In this document: positions 37,967 through 47,092 of the stretch, in pieces
How the letters are laid out: the number at the start of each line of letters is the position of its first letter
How positions within the stretch are numbered: the stretch's first letter is position 1
Assembly (NCBI RefSeq): GCF_028765575.1
Contig: NZ_JARACO010000004.1
Location: 1-64,000 of the forward strand
Source: Aliivibrio sp. S3MY1
GTDB lineage: Bacteria > Pseudomonadota > Gammaproteobacteria > Enterobacterales > Vibrionaceae
DNA: 64,000 bases
Reading direction: 5' to 3'
Notes under the pieces: model-generated
The model's database searches: none
The model's input: only the letters and a program-made list of their open reading frames with translations
Told to the model about the DNA's origin: nothing
Made by a program: the position numbers and the translations under genes

Positions 37967-38914
37967 ATGAAATCCACGGTTTTATTTTCTCTTGCTTCTG
38001 TTCTTTTATTGTCAGGCTGCAGTCAACAAATTCAATCGACATCAGCACCTTCCCAAGCTATCACCAGTTTCTATGATTATCAATTACTATCACCAGCAGG
38101 CTCTCCTTTGTCCCTTAGTGCTTTACCTCAAGAGATAATTGATGCTGATGTAATTCTTATTGGTGAATGGCACACTCATGCCGCTATCCATCGCTTTCAA
38201 ACCGATTTATTTAAACAACTCTCTGCAACAAACCCTAAATTAGCGTTATCTATGGAGCAGTTCAGCCGTAATAAACAAACCGTTGTTGATGAGTATTTGT
38301 CAGGAAAAATTGGCGAACAAACGTTAATGTCTGACGCTAACGCATGGCCCAATTATGAAAGCGATTATCGTCCATTAGTTGAAATTGCAAAGGCTAAAGG
38401 ACGTGATGTGATCGCTGCAAATGCCCCAAAGCCAATCGTAAAATGCATTGGTCAACAAGGCATTAGTTATGTTGATAAACTCGATATTGATGAAAAGTCA
38501 TGGTTAGCTAAAAACATCGACCTTTCTGACTCCCCTTATAAATCAAAATTCTTAGCTTCTATGCACCACGGCGATGAAGAACAAACTCAGAAACAATTTG
38601 CAGCTCAGATGACGTGGGATGCCACCATGGCAGAAAGCATTGTTAATTACCTAGCGCTACACCCTAAAGCGCAAATCATGCATATTGCAGGAAAATTTCA
38701 TATTGAGAATGGTCTAGGCACAGCGGCACAAATAGTAAAATTAAACCCAAAGCTTAATGTCGTGGTTATCTCCCCAATAGAAAAAGCTTCTAATGAAGAC
38801 TCTGACTATCAACTGGAAGTTTTAACTCCACCAAAACGCTTTGTGAAACAAGAGAACATGATGAAAGCATACAAAGCGATTAAAAATCGTAACCATGATC
38901 TTGTATGTAAATGA
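37967..38914 (+). CDS. ChaN-family haem-binding lipoprotein
   Basis: The 315-aa protein has a lipoprotein signal with lipobox LLSGC (Cys near residue 18). The ChaN domain follows: 'VILIGEWHTHAAIHRFQTDLFKQL', 'LSMEQFSRNKQTVVDEYLSG', 'WPNYESDYRPLVEIAKAKG', 'MTWDATMAESIVNYL' and 'IMHIAGKFHIENGLG'. Campylobacter ChaN and Pseudomonas PhuW bind haem at the outer membrane. The upstream Fur-like box suggests iron control. It is a single gene with a strong terminator. Confidence 0.87.
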   Translation: MKSTVLFSLASVLLLSGCSQQIQSTSAPSQAITSFYDYQLLSPAGSPLSLSALPQEIIDADVILIGEWHTHAAIHRFQTDLFKQLSATNPKLALSMEQFSRNKQTVVDEYLSGKIGEQTLMSDANAWPNYESDYRPLVEIAKAKGRDVIAANAPKPIVKCIGQQGISYVDKLDIDEKSWLAKNIDLSDSPYKSKFLASMHHGDEEQTQKQFAAQMTWDATMAESIVNYLALHPKAQIMHIAGKFHIENGLGTAAQIVKLNPKLNVVVISPIEKASNEDSDYQLEVLTPPKRFVKQENMMKAYKAIKNRNHDLVCK

Positions 38915-38930
38915 TTAAACAATAAGAAAT

Positions 38931-38973
38931 AAAAACCACTCACTTCGACGAGGGAATAAAGTGAGTGGTTTTG
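38931..38973. terminator. Bidirectional terminator
   Basis: AAAACCACTCACTT (38932-38945) and AAGTGAGTGGTTTT (38959-38972) form a 14-bp perfect stem with a 13-nt loop. It separates the convergent ChaN-type gene and the lipid operon. Confidence 0.92.
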
Positions 38974-39014
38974 GTTTAGCGTCATGTTTTATTTCAAGGT
39001 GTTTATTACATCTT

Positions 39015-39533
39015 TTATTTTCGGATAACCAATACGACTTGACCGACTTGAATACCCCATTTGTAAATTTCGGTTTGATTAATAACAACGGTGTCTGAAA
39101 TTTGATAAATCCAATCATCAAATTCAACTTCATAGTGTGAATCATCTACCTTTAATATCATCGAATATTTCCAGTTAAGGGCGTTTCCTGCACTTTTTCC
39201 ATCAGCCGTACCCAGAATGTCGCTGGCGGTTCCTGTGTATGAGTTATCACCTAGATCTTGAATAATCCACGTTCGTTCTTGCTCTTCACCGTCATTAAAT
39301 AAAAACTGCTCATCTAGCGTTAATGTATCTCCACCCCATTGAGCCTGAAGATCAACGGTAAACGTTCTTATCACACTGCCATTAAAGTCCTTTACTATCC
39401 CTTCGGCCTTTAAATCACCTTGAAAAAAGGCTTTCATTGAAAATTCAGGGCTAGTGCCTGCGTAATCATTAATGTCTTGAGAAGAGCACCCTACTAATAG
39501 AATACTAAAAATAAATAGGACTATCTTTTTCAT
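39015..39533 (-). CDS. DUF3833 lipoprotein
   Basis: The 172-aa protein has a lipoprotein signal (MKKIVLFIFSILLVGC, Cys16). A beta-rich domain like DUF3833 follows: 'FFQGDLKAEGIVKDFNGSVIRTFTVDLQAQWGGDTLTLDEQFLFNDGEEQERTW', 'DSHYEVEFDDWIYQISDTVVINQTEIYKWGI'. Members are found with Cfa-like operons. It is the last of eight genes; its start overlaps the upstream stop by one base (TAATG). Confidence 0.85.
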   Translation of the reverse strand: MKKIVLFIFSILLVGCSSQDINDYAGTSPEFSMKAFFQGDLKAEGIVKDFNGSVIRTFTVDLQAQWGGDTLTLDEQFLFNDGEEQERTWIIQDLGDNSYTGTASDILGTADGKSAGNALNWKYSMILKVDDSHYEVEFDDWIYQISDTVVINQTEIYKWGIQVGQVVLVIRK

Positions 39534-40039
39534 TATTTATCTCCTATCAATTCAAGACGTAGATTTGGGTAAGTGGTTTTTTCAGATACCCAAATATCAA
39601 GAAAAAGTTGAGAAAAGTCTTTATTCGCTATTTTTCCAATGGGTTTATCATTTAGAAAAAACTGATTATTCCCTATCTCATCAATGCTAAAAACTAATTT
39701 ATCTTCCGGTTTCACATCAGGAAATACCTGCTCTAATTCAACTAACCAAGAATCTAAATCAGGATGCTTAATTGATTGCTCTTCCCATTGTTCTTTCGTC
39801 GCTTTAATTAGGTTTTCTTTCGTGATATTACGGTAATATTCAATCTCAAGTGCTTGTGGATATTGACCATAGACAAACTGGCCTGAAGTAGTAAACAGTT
39901 GCGCTTCATACACTGAGATTAAGAACCACGACAGTTCTGATTTACCACTGCTTTGTAGACCTTGTAATGGGGCCGCAACCACACTATTTATTGTTAATAG
40001 GCTTACTACTATGGTGAGTATATTTATCAATCTTCTCAT
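39533..40039 (-). CDS. Chalcone-isomerase-like periplasmic protein
   Basis: The 168-aa protein has a signal peptide (MRRLINILTIVVSLLTINSVVAA). The domain resembles bacterial chalcone isomerase-like proteins (PF16036): 'LQSSGKSELSWFLISVYEAQLF', 'YPQALEIEYYRNITKENLIKATKEQWEEQ' and 'KDFSQLFLDIWVSEKTTYPNLRLELIG'. The fold binds fatty acids in relatives, which suits this lipid operon. ATG at 40039 follows AAGGA; an upstream in-frame start at 40054 does not. It overlaps the upstream gene by 56 bp. Confidence 0.85.
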   Translation of the reverse strand: MRRLINILTIVVSLLTINSVVAAPLQGLQSSGKSELSWFLISVYEAQLFTTSGQFVYGQYPQALEIEYYRNITKENLIKATKEQWEEQSIKHPDLDSWLVELEQVFPDVKPEDKLVFSIDEIGNNQFFLNDKPIGKIANKDFSQLFLDIWVSEKTTYPNLRLELIGDK

Positions 40040-40556
40040 GATCCTTCCCCTCATTATTTATTCTTGCTCTTAAACGCTTTTGAATAATAATAAATACGGG
40101 TAGATTAACCGCCCAGATCACCCCAATTGAAAATAAAGTGATTTGATATGAATATGAGAACTCCACAGCCCCTAATCGATGTCCCGCTAAATAGTTTAGC
40201 GGGCCTGCAATCGCACCAAGTAAAGCAATTAAACTAAGATGAAAGCGTGATAACCACCCTAAACTGTGATTGATAGCAAAACCAAAATGACACCACAATA
40301 AAATGAGCCAAACAGGAATTAGTGCATTATTAGGAAATTGATACACGCCGGTCAATGACAGTAATACATCCCCCAAAACACCTAACATCGAAATTAAAAT
40401 GAGTAAATAAAAGTCTATTTTTCGTGTTGGTGATAGCAAAAGATGAAGCAATATTGAAACGAGTAAAAAAGGTGTCGCTTGCTGTTGATAAAGGATCACG
40501 GAAAACCAAATCACTTGAAACCAAATAGCATTAATAAGGGGGAAATAACGTGACAT
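39984..40556 (-). CDS. DUF2878 membrane protein
   Basis: The 190-aa protein has about five or six membrane helices ('LINAIWFQVIWFSVILYQ', 'LLILISMLGVLGDVLLSLTGVYQF', 'IPVWLILLWCHFGFAINHSLGWL') and fits DUF2878. The ATG is preceded by AGGAGG. The gene lies between Cfa and the chalcone-isomerase-like gene, and its 3' end runs into the latter. Function unknown, probably in membrane lipid modification by context. Confidence 0.85.
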   Translation of the reverse strand: MSRYFPLINAIWFQVIWFSVILYQQQATPFLLVSILLHLLLSPTRKIDFYLLILISMLGVLGDVLLSLTGVYQFPNNALIPVWLILLWCHFGFAINHSLGWLSRFHLSLIALLGAIAGPLNYLAGHRLGAVEFSYSYQITLFSIGVIWAVNLPVFIIIQKRLRARINNEGKDHEKIDKYTHHSSKPINNK

Positions 40557-40636
40557 TGAAGCCTCCTACCATATCAATCTAAAGAAGTAATTGTTTGCTG
40601 ACTTATCTAGATTGATATAATGCAAATAATTATCGA

Positions 40637-41911
40637 CTAGCACACTCCATGTTGTGGTTTGGCAGCCACTAAATGCACAGTGCTGATCTTGCGTTCTAAA
40701 AAACCACCTTCGCAATAACAAAGATAGAACTGCCATAAACGAATAAAATCATCGCCATAACCCATTTGTTTTAAATCACTATTTGCATCATCAAAACGCT
40801 CATACCAATGACGTAATGTTTTTGCGTAATCTAAGCCGATGTCATGCAGAGAAGTAATCACCATATCGGTATTTTGTGCCACTTTATTTGCCATAACACT
40901 AACCGATGGTAAACAGCCGCCAGGAAAGATATAACGCTGGATAAAATCGACGCTTTTACGGTATTGGTTATAACGTTGATCTGCAATCGTAATGGCTTGA
41001 ATTAACATTTTACCTTCAGGCTTTAGATGACTACTGCATACGTCAAAGAAAGTACTTAGGTATTCGTGTCCTACTGCTTCTATCATTTCTATCGAAACTA
41101 ATTTGTCGTATTGACCTTCAAGGGTACGATAGTCTTGCTTTAGAAGCGTAATTCGATCTTCTAGGCCTAAAGCTTTTACCCTCTGCTCTGCAAATTCATA
41201 TTGAGCATCAGAAATCGTCGTTGTGGTAACATTGACACCATAATGCTGTGCAGCGTAAATAGCCAAAGCTCCCCAGCCCGTGCCTATTTCAAGTAAGGTT
41301 TCCCCCTCTTTTAGTTCAAGTCGCTCACAAATGGTGTGTAATTTAAATAACTGAGCTTCTTCTAAATTTGCATCTGCATTGGGGTAGATAGCACTTGAAT
41401 ACAACATCTCTTTATCCAGAAACGTTTTGTACATTTCATTGCCGAGATCGTAATGCGCTAAAATGTTCTTTTTAGATCCTTGTTTGGTATTTTTATTGCG
41501 CTTGTGGTTTATTAAATCAAAAAACTGAATCAGTTTACTGAAGCTATTTTCGACTCTATCAAGCACGCTTTCTTCACGGCCTAGCACTTGGATAACCTTG
41601 GTTAAGTTCGGACTTGTCCACCAACCAGCGACATACGCCTCACTCGCACCAATACCACCACCAAATAAAATTTTTCGATACGCTTCGGTATTATGAATTT
41701 CGACCACGGCTTGCAAAGGGGCTAATGGATCACCCAAAACAACTTGTCCTGATTGGTCATTTATCGTCAGTGAGGCTTGAGTCATTTTTCCTAAATAATC
41801 CAATAACACTTTACGCGCCATGCCATCAATCCAACGCATTGACTTATTGTATTTACCATTGGTTAGTACTGATTCTTTCAATACTGTTCTCTCTATTTGA
41901 TTACTAGCCAT
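40637..41911 (-). CDS. Cyclopropane-fatty-acyl-phospholipid synthase family methyltransferase
   Basis: The 424-aa SAM-dependent methyltransferase has the Cfa pattern: 'AHYDLGNEMYKTFLDKEMLYSSAIYP', SAM loop 'LLEIGTGWGALAIYAAQHYGV', 'VSIEMIEAVGHEYLSTFF', 'FIQRYIFPGGCLPS' and 'YLCYCEGGFLERKISTVHLV'. It would methylenate or methylate unsaturated acyl chains in the membrane. The ATG at 41911 has GGAGAG; the longer frame at 41944 lacks a site. In Rhodobacter similar genes belong to the RpoE-ChrR regulon and some make methylated or furan fatty acids. Confidence 0.92.
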   Translation of the reverse strand: MASNQIERTVLKESVLTNGKYNKSMRWIDGMARKVLLDYLGKMTQASLTINDQSGQVVLGDPLAPLQAVVEIHNTEAYRKILFGGGIGASEAYVAGWWTSPNLTKVIQVLGREESVLDRVENSFSKLIQFFDLINHKRNKNTKQGSKKNILAHYDLGNEMYKTFLDKEMLYSSAIYPNADANLEEAQLFKLHTICERLELKEGETLLEIGTGWGALAIYAAQHYGVNVTTTTISDAQYEFAEQRVKALGLEDRITLLKQDYRTLEGQYDKLVSIEMIEAVGHEYLSTFFDVCSSHLKPEGKMLIQAITIADQRYNQYRKSVDFIQRYIFPGGCLPSVSVMANKVAQNTDMVITSLHDIGLDYAKTLRHWYERFDDANSDLKQMGYGDDFIRLWQFYLCYCEGGFLERKISTVHLVAAKPQHGVC

Positions 41912-41921
41912 TGCTCTCTCC

Positions 41922-42653
41922 TTATTGCTCTGGGTGTGGTACAAACGGGATTCGTTTTATGAATAATTTCAATGCTTGCCAATAAATGCCCCATACTATT
42001 TTTACGGTCATCACGGGAATAGAGATCACTTGTTCACGTATATTTTTTGAATTAAATTCTTTTCGTGTCATGGCTATCGTTGCATCAAAAATTTTTTCTT
42101 GCTCTTCATCTAAGCCACGGTTTTCTAAGTGTAGCGATAATCGCTTGCTTGGCGCTTTAATAAACCAATGATATTTCATATTCAGATCCAAAAAAGGCGA
42201 TACATGAAAGGTCTTATCTATGATTTGCTCAGAGCCAATTGTTATTAAGTAATAGTGAGTTTGATCCCATGGCGTATTACTTACTTCAGCCAATAAATCA
42301 GTCAACTCATTTTGTTGGTTATAACAGTAATAAAGATTAATCGGACTAAAATAGATCCCAAAACAACGTACCTGCCCAACAAAAAGCACTCGACCTTGGC
42401 TGTTATTTCCACCCAATTCACTCACTTTATTCCACACCGATTCTTTTAAAGATTCACTCTCACTACCAAGATAATCAGAACGTCGAAAGCTTAGGGGAGC
42501 AAAACGTCCTTTCTTGAACCACCCTACCTGTTCTGTGTTCTCTAATTCATCCAAATCTAAAGCGACAAAGAACATCTGATAACTAAAGCTATGTGCTTTT
42601 GTTTGAAATCGTCTGTGTCTTATGTCGCCATAATATAGACAGGAATTGATCAT
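41922..42653 (-). CDS. DUF1365 family protein
   Basis: The 243-aa protein fits DUF1365: '[32 protein letters not shown]', '[16 protein letters not shown]', '[17 protein letters not shown]', '[17 protein letters not shown]'. Such genes regularly lie between the flavoprotein and Cfa genes. The start overlaps the flavoprotein stop (ATGA). The biochemical role is not established; it probably helps modify acyl chains. Confidence 0.9.
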   Translation of the reverse strand: MINSCLYYGDIRHRRFQTKAHSFSYQMFFVALDLDELENTEQVGWFKKGRFAPLSFRRSDYLGSESESLKESVWNKVSELGGNNSQGRVLFVGQVRCFGIYFSPINLYYCYNQQNELTDLLAEVSNTPWDQTHYYLITIGSEQIIDKTFHVSPFLDLNMKYHWFIKAPSKRLSLHLENRGLDEEQEKIFDATIAMTRKEFNSKNIREQVISIPVMTVKIVWGIYWQALKLFIKRIPFVPHPEQ

Positions 42654-43927
42654 AGGCTAATACCAAAACGTTGACATACATCCAGTGCACTTCTTACGCC
42701 ATCTTCATGAAAGCCGTTATACCAATATGCACCAGCAAAGTGGGTATGGTGACGACCGCAAATTTCTTCTCGACGAGCTTGTGCCTCTATAGTGTCAGTA
42801 TTAAATACCGGATGATCGTATTTATATGAGCCTAATATTTTATCTTTATGAATCAATGGTGAGTTGTTTAAGGTGACACAAAATGTTGTTTCTTTAGTCT
42901 CTAACCCTTGGAGGATATTCATGTTATAAGTCACGCTGGATGGGTTATTTTTATTCCCCGTATCAAGATGGTAATTCCAAGCCGCCCATGCCCGTTTTTG
43001 TATTGGCAATAAACTCTCATCGGTATGCATAACAACTTCATTTTCTTGATAGGTGAGTTTACTTAGCACTATTTTTTCAGCGCTTGTCATATCACTTAAC
43101 ATGGCTAATGACTGGTCGCTGTGACAAGCCAATACCACTTCATCAAAGTCATGCTTATCTTCACCATTTATCTCTAACGTGACTCCTCTAGGATTTCGAG
43201 TCACACTGGTTACTGGACTATTTAAATGAATTTTCTCTTTAAACATCGCAATCAGAGGTTTTATGTATGAATGAGATCCATTAGGGACCACATACCATTG
43301 AGGTCGATTCGCAATATCTAACAAACCATGATTATGGAAAAAACGAATGAAAAAATGTAACGGGAAGGCTTTCATATCCTGTAGGCTCGATGACCAAATA
43401 GCCGCGCCCATCGGTAAAATGTAGTGCTCAGAAAAATAGCTACTGTATTCATTACGGTATAAGAAATCACCTAATGTGCCATCGATGTCAAGAGCGATGT
43501 GATCATCACTGTGCTCCACACTCCACAACTCTTTACATTGTTTATTAAAACGTAAAATCTCACTAATTAAGGATAAAAACTTAGTATTGAGTAAGTTTGA
43601 GCGTTGGGCAAAAAGCGTATTTAAATTATGGCCATTATACTCAAGACCAGAAATAACATTTTTTACACTAAAACTCATTTCGGTTTCTTGTCCTGATAAA
43701 CCAAGTTGAGTTAACAGCTCAATAAAGTTTGGGTAAGTTCGATCATTAAACACAATAAACCCAGTATCAATATCCCACTCTTTTCCTTCTGCTTTCACTC
43801 GTTTTGTTGCGGTATGCCCACCAATATAATCATTAGCTTCAAATACTGTCACATCGTGTTCTCGTGATAATAAATGCGCACACACCAATCCTGAAATACC
43901 GGTACCAACTACTGCAATTTTTTTCAT
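42650..43927 (-). CDS. FAD-dependent amine-oxidase-like protein (COG2907 type)
   Basis: The 425-aa flavoprotein has the dinucleotide site '[18 protein letters not shown]' at residues 4-20, followed by '[17 protein letters not shown]' and '[17 protein letters not shown]'. The C-terminal FAD motif is '[25 protein letters not shown]'. It belongs to the predicted NAD/FAD-binding COG2907 group found with Cfa. The ATG at 43927 overlaps the SDR stop by one base and has AGGA upstream. It likely oxidises or desaturates the modified acyl chain, by context. Confidence 0.9.
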   Translation of the reverse strand: MKKIAVVGTGISGLVCAHLLSREHDVTVFEANDYIGGHTATKRVKAEGKEWDIDTGFIVFNDRTYPNFIELLTQLGLSGQETEMSFSVKNVISGLEYNGHNLNTLFAQRSNLLNTKFLSLISEILRFNKQCKELWSVEHSDDHIALDIDGTLGDFLYRNEYSSYFSEHYILPMGAAIWSSSLQDMKAFPLHFFIRFFHNHGLLDIANRPQWYVVPNGSHSYIKPLIAMFKEKIHLNSPVTSVTRNPRGVTLEINGEDKHDFDEVVLACHSDQSLAMLSDMTSAEKIVLSKLTYQENEVVMHTDESLLPIQKRAWAAWNYHLDTGNKNNPSSVTYNMNILQGLETKETTFCVTLNNSPLIHKDKILGSYKYDHPVFNTDTIEAQARREEICGRHHTHFAGAYWYNGFHEDGVRSALDVCQRFGISL

Positions 43928-44664
43928 TATCGTTTCATCCTTAAAGCGAGCCAGTGCCAAATACGATCTGGGAGACTTCCCATTAAAATTAAGAAACTCG
44001 TAAACGGAAATGGAAAATGAATGTGTTTTTTATTTTTATCTATGCCTGTAATTATATGCTCTGCGGCTTTATCAACGTCAATTAGCATTGGCATAGGAAA
44101 ATCATTTTTATTTGTAAGCGGCGTTTTAACAAAACCAGGCGCAATCACACTAATCGTAAATTGCTCTGGTGATATATCTAATTGAAGCGATTTTGCCAAG
44201 TAATGGATTGCCGCTTTACTTGAGCCATACGCTTCTGCTCGTTGAAATGGTACATAAGAAGCACTTGAACCCATTAACGCTAAGTGACCGCCCTGCTTCA
44301 TTTTTGGTATTAGCGCTTGTAAACAATACCCAATTGAAATGACATTCGTTGTGATCACTCGCTCAAATAATGCAGCGTCAAACTGAGTCGCATCATCGAT
44401 GTATTCGCACGTTCCTGCATTGAGGATCACGGTATCTAGCATTTCAATCGTCGAAAGCGCTTCGAGGATTGAGTGACTATCATCAAGATCAAAAACGACC
44501 TCAATTAAACTACCCTTGCCTTTTGCGCTGGTTAAATATTCTGAATCAACATATCCAGAAAAATTACGACCACACGCATAAACTCGATCCCCTTGGTTAA
44601 GGTATTTTTCTGTTAAAGAAAGACCAATACCTGAGGTTGCCCCTGTAATTAATATTGTTTTCAT
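43927..44664 (-). CDS. Short-chain dehydrogenase/reductase
   Basis: The 245-aa SDR has the cofactor loop 'ILITGATSGIGLSLTEKYL', 'LNAGTCEYIDD' (NAG motif), catalytic Ser in 'LMGSSASYVPF', YxxxK in 'AEAYGSSKAAIHYLAKSL' and 'VIAPGFVKTPLT'. It is the second gene of the lipid operon. The equivalent Rhodobacter RpoE regulon also includes an SDR. The substrate is unknown. Confidence 0.92.
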   Translation of the reverse strand: MKTILITGATSGIGLSLTEKYLNQGDRVYACGRNFSGYVDSEYLTSAKGKGSLIEVVFDLDDSHSILEALSTIEMLDTVILNAGTCEYIDDATQFDAALFERVITTNVISIGYCLQALIPKMKQGGHLALMGSSASYVPFQRAEAYGSSKAAIHYLAKSLQLDISPEQFTISVIAPGFVKTPLTNKNDFPMPMLIDVDKAAEHIITGIDKNKKHIHFPFPFTSFLILMGSLPDRIWHWLALRMKR

Positions 44665-45089
44665 GACTGCATTCTCTTTTTAATCAGCTTTACTGCTGAA
44701 CCAAGAATTGGTAAATGCTCATACAACATTTGCCCCATGTCTAAGTAATCTCTGTGGTAATACACTCTTTCATTAAATTTAATATGTGAAGTGCCATCTA
44801 CAGAAATACATTTCCCTTTACCTATTTTAGGATGACTGTATTCCATCGTCCAAAAAAGACTGGCTTCACCGTCATTCTCGATAACATGATGGATATGAAA
44901 CTGACAATTTAAAATATTCTCGTATAGGTGCTCGAAATACTCGGTAAGCATAGTAAGCCCATCGATTTGGTGTACGGCATCAATAAATTGAATGTCATTG
45001 GAATAGATTTCAGGAAGGCGATGAAGGGTTGAGCGATCTAATTCACCATACAGTGATATAAATGTAGTAACAAAATTAGAATGCTTCAT
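44661..45089 (-). CDS. NTF2-like (SnoaL-type) protein
   Basis: The 142-aa protein has the cone-shaped NTF2-like pattern: 'FVTTFISLYGELDRSTLHRLPEIYSNDIQFIDAVHQIDGLTMLTEYFEHLYENI', then 'ASLFWTMEYSHPKIGKGKCISVDGTSHIKFN' and 'YHRDYLDMGQMLYEHLP'. It is the first gene of the eight-gene operon, with a predicted ECF promoter upstream. Its stop overlaps the SDR start (ATGA). Function unknown. Confidence 0.85.
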   Translation of the reverse strand: MKHSNFVTTFISLYGELDRSTLHRLPEIYSNDIQFIDAVHQIDGLTMLTEYFEHLYENILNCQFHIHHVIENDGEASLFWTMEYSHPKIGKGKCISVDGTSHIKFNERVYYHRDYLDMGQMLYEHLPILGSAVKLIKKRMQS

Positions 45090-45117
45090 GATGATATATC
45101 CTTATTAAACTTATCAA

Positions 45118-45147
45118 ATACTACGAGCTAGTATTCAAAAAAGATCA
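45118..45147 (-). promoter_or_regulatory. Predicted RpoE/ChrR-type ECF promoter of the lipid operon
   Basis: On the minus strand TGATCT (45142-45147) is followed after 18 bp by TAGTAT (45118-45123), 29 bp before the first gene. Spacing and -35 equal those upstream of the sigma gene. The -35 forms part of a 10-bp inverted repeat. Confidence 0.55.
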
Positions 45148-45162
45148 CATCCTGTGATCTTT
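45140..45162. terminator. Hairpin after the ChrR gene, overlapping the next promoter
   Basis: AAAGATCACA (45140-45149) and TGTGATCTTT (45153-45162) form a perfect 10-bp stem with a 3-nt loop and T-rich flanks. It could end the sigma/anti-sigma transcript. It also carries the -35 of the following lipid operon. Confidence 0.65.
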
Positions 45163-45213
45163 TTAATAAAAGGAAGTTAGCGTTAACTCAGCTTGCTTAC
45201 CTATATTTATATA

Positions 45214-45867
45214 TTAGTACAATAAGTTACCTATCGGATTGAATAATTTACTTATCCCTTGGGTAAAATGCAGTGGCGCATTTTGTACGGTGTAACATAA
45301 ACACCCATCAGTGGTTTTAGGGCTATGCGCATGCGAAGAATCTAACCAAATAAAATCACCTTTATGATAATGTCCTGATTCATCTTCAAAACTGCCATCT
45401 AGCAATAAGGTTAACTCAAAGCCTTTATGGGTATGTGTTGGGATCACACCACCGGCATTGATGCGCAGTAAGTTAGATCGTGTCGCTCCCTCTTCTACCA
45501 AACGAGCACGACTGACCGCTCCCATTTGATTCCATTTCATATCGACATAACGAGTCAGTACACGAGGTAATTCATAATGAAAAGAATCAATAAAAATATG
45601 TTCTGCTGATGGCTCTTTCAAATAGCTAGTTTCAACCTCGGTATTTAATATACCGTTGAGCATTTGAGAAAAATCAATCGATTCCGCTTCTACTGGTTCT
45701 TGCCACGATTTTGCTGCAAACTCTTGAGTTAATTTCTCTGATTTACGTTTACAATGTTCACACAAATCACAATGTAGCGTCATACCAACAGCAAGAGATT
45801 CAGGTAAATCACCGTCAATATGAGAACGCAATAAAGCATCGCTAGGATGGTGGGTAATTTTATTCAT
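45214..45867 (-). CDS. chrR: ChrR-type anti-sigma factor (zinc, cupin)
   Basis: The 217-aa protein resembles Rhodobacter ChrR. The N-terminal anti-sigma domain has 'HHPSDALLRSHIDGDL' and the zinc motif 'HCDLCEHCKRK'. The C-terminal cupin has 'GGVIPTHTHKGFELTLLLDGSFEDESGHYHKGDFIWLDSSHAHSP'. ChrR releases its sigma factor when singlet oxygen is present. The ATG at 45867 is placed 7 nt after AGGAG; a second ATG at 45873 is too close. It overlaps the sigma gene by 8 bp. Confidence 0.92.
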   Translation of the reverse strand: MNKITHHPSDALLRSHIDGDLPESLAVGMTLHCDLCEHCKRKSEKLTQEFAAKSWQEPVEAESIDFSQMLNGILNTEVETSYLKEPSAEHIFIDSFHYELPRVLTRYVDMKWNQMGAVSRARLVEEGATRSNLLRINAGGVIPTHTHKGFELTLLLDGSFEDESGHYHKGDFIWLDSSHAHSPKTTDGCLCYTVQNAPLHFTQGISKLFNPIGNLLY

Positions 45868-46477
45868 GCTCATACTCCTGTCTTAATTTGGTTAATGCTA
45901 AACGCAGCCGTGATTTAATCGTCCCGATTGGTTCACTAAGTTGATCTGAAAGCTCTTGTTGAGTCAAACCTTGTTGATAAATCCCTTCAACAACTACTCG
46001 TTGATTAGCAGGCAATACGCTGACTGCTTTTTCCAATTTTTTAGTTTCAAGCCAATCTAACTCTACAGCCTCGACTTGCTTATCAAACAGAGGCCATAAC
46101 TCGTCACTGACTGTATCTTCTTTATTTGATTGCATTTTACGTAACATATCAAAGCTGTGGTTACGCATGACGGTAAATATCCAACCAGAAGCACAACCTT
46201 TACTCTGATTGAATAGCGTGGCTTTTCGCCAAACAAGTGTCATCGTCTCTTGAACTAAATCCATTGCTAACGTTGGATCATTAAATTTCTTTAATCCATA
46301 CGCTCTAATTTTGGGTGCAAACCAAGAAAACAGCTCAGAAAATGCCTGTTTATCTTGAGTTTCTCCCACCAGATTTAACCAAATATCTAGCTTTACTATC
46401 TCTTCTTCACTGTTTATAGGCAGTGGCTTATAACTAGAGTTCACTCGACTGCTAACCTCTATTGGCTGAGTTTGCAT
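45860..46477 (-). CDS. ECF RNA polymerase sigma factor (RpoE/ChrR-associated group)
   Basis: The 205-aa sigma factor has region 2 ('FSWFAPKIRAYGLKKFNDPTLAMDLVQETMTLVWRKATLF', 'ASGWIFTVMRNHSFDMLRK') and region 4 ('LPANQRVVVEGIYQQGLTQQELSDQLSEPIGTIKSRLRLALTKLR'). It is paired with a ChrR-type anti-sigma gene, the arrangement known for singlet-oxygen response sigma factors (ECF11). GGAGG precedes the ATG. A TGATCT-n18-TAATAG promoter upstream suggests autoregulation. Confidence 0.93.
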   Translation of the reverse strand: MQTQPIEVSSRVNSSYKPLPINSEEEIVKLDIWLNLVGETQDKQAFSELFSWFAPKIRAYGLKKFNDPTLAMDLVQETMTLVWRKATLFNQSKGCASGWIFTVMRNHSFDMLRKMQSNKEDTVSDELWPLFDKQVEAVELDWLETKKLEKAVSVLPANQRVVVEGIYQQGLTQQELSDQLSEPIGTIKSRLRLALTKLRQEYEHE

Positions 46478-46501
46478 ACCTACCTCCGTAATTATTTCTA
46501 A

Positions 46502-46531
46502 CTATTACGCAAGAGATTCGTATTTAGATCA
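46502..46531 (-). promoter_or_regulatory. Predicted autoregulated ECF promoter of the sigma gene
   Basis: On the minus strand TGATCT (46526-46531), 18 bp, TAATAG (46502-46507). This resembles the Rhodobacter RpoE consensus (TGATCC and a TA-rich -10). It lies 24 bp before the sigma start codon. Confidence 0.6.
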
Positions 46532-46765
46532 CTCTTTAGACTATAAACGGTTTTAGCACATCATATCTTGAAAAAATACGCAGAATGTGGCGCTCACTCT
46601 CAAATAAAAAATGTAGCTCACATGGATTGATGCCTATTCGAAAAAGAAAAAGACTTACTTTATACGCCAGAGTCAATCTCATAAATTGGGAGATTACCTA
46701 TTGTTCGAATATAAACAATAACTTAATATAAGAACTACAATGAACATGAGTAAAAACTAACAATA
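46532..46765. other. Intergenic region between sigma factor and cytochrome genes
   Basis: This divergent gap contains no ORF. It holds the upstream part of the sigma gene promoter region and, presumably, the cytochrome promoter, but no clear boxes are seen for the latter. Confidence 0.4.
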
Positions 46766-47092
46766 ATGAATAAGTTGATTTTGATTGCCATACTTTGTAC
46801 TTCAAGTGCTGGCTATGCCAAGACACTCGGTGATCCTGCTAAAGGAAAACTAAAAGCACCCAGTTGTATTTTTTGTCATGGTGCAACAGGAAAAGCAATG
46901 AATTCAAGCTATCCTAATTTGGATATGCAGAATGAAATGTATTTATATAACTCAATGAAATCTTATCAAAATGACGAACGAAAGGGCCCCCTAGCACAAA
47001 TGATGAAGGCCCAACTGCAACGACTTAATGATCAAGATTTAAAAGATATTGCCTCGTTTTATGCCAGTGCATCTAATAACGAAAATAAGTAG
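46766..47092 (+). CDS. Class I c-type cytochrome, periplasmic
   Basis: The 108-aa protein has a signal peptide (MNKLILIAILCTSSAGYA), a single haem site CIFCH with 'GATGKAMNSSYPNL', and a methionine-bearing C-terminal half ('DERKGPLAQMMKAQLQRLNDQDLKDIASFYAS'), as in cytochrome c553/c4-like carriers. It is divergent from the ECF sigma gene. Its 3' end overlaps that of the convergent PLP-enzyme gene by 34 bp. The redox partner is unknown. Confidence 0.88.
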   Translation: MNKLILIAILCTSSAGYAKTLGDPAKGKLKAPSCIFCHGATGKAMNSSYPNLDMQNEMYLYNSMKSYQNDERKGPLAQMMKAQLQRLNDQDLKDIASFYASASNNENK

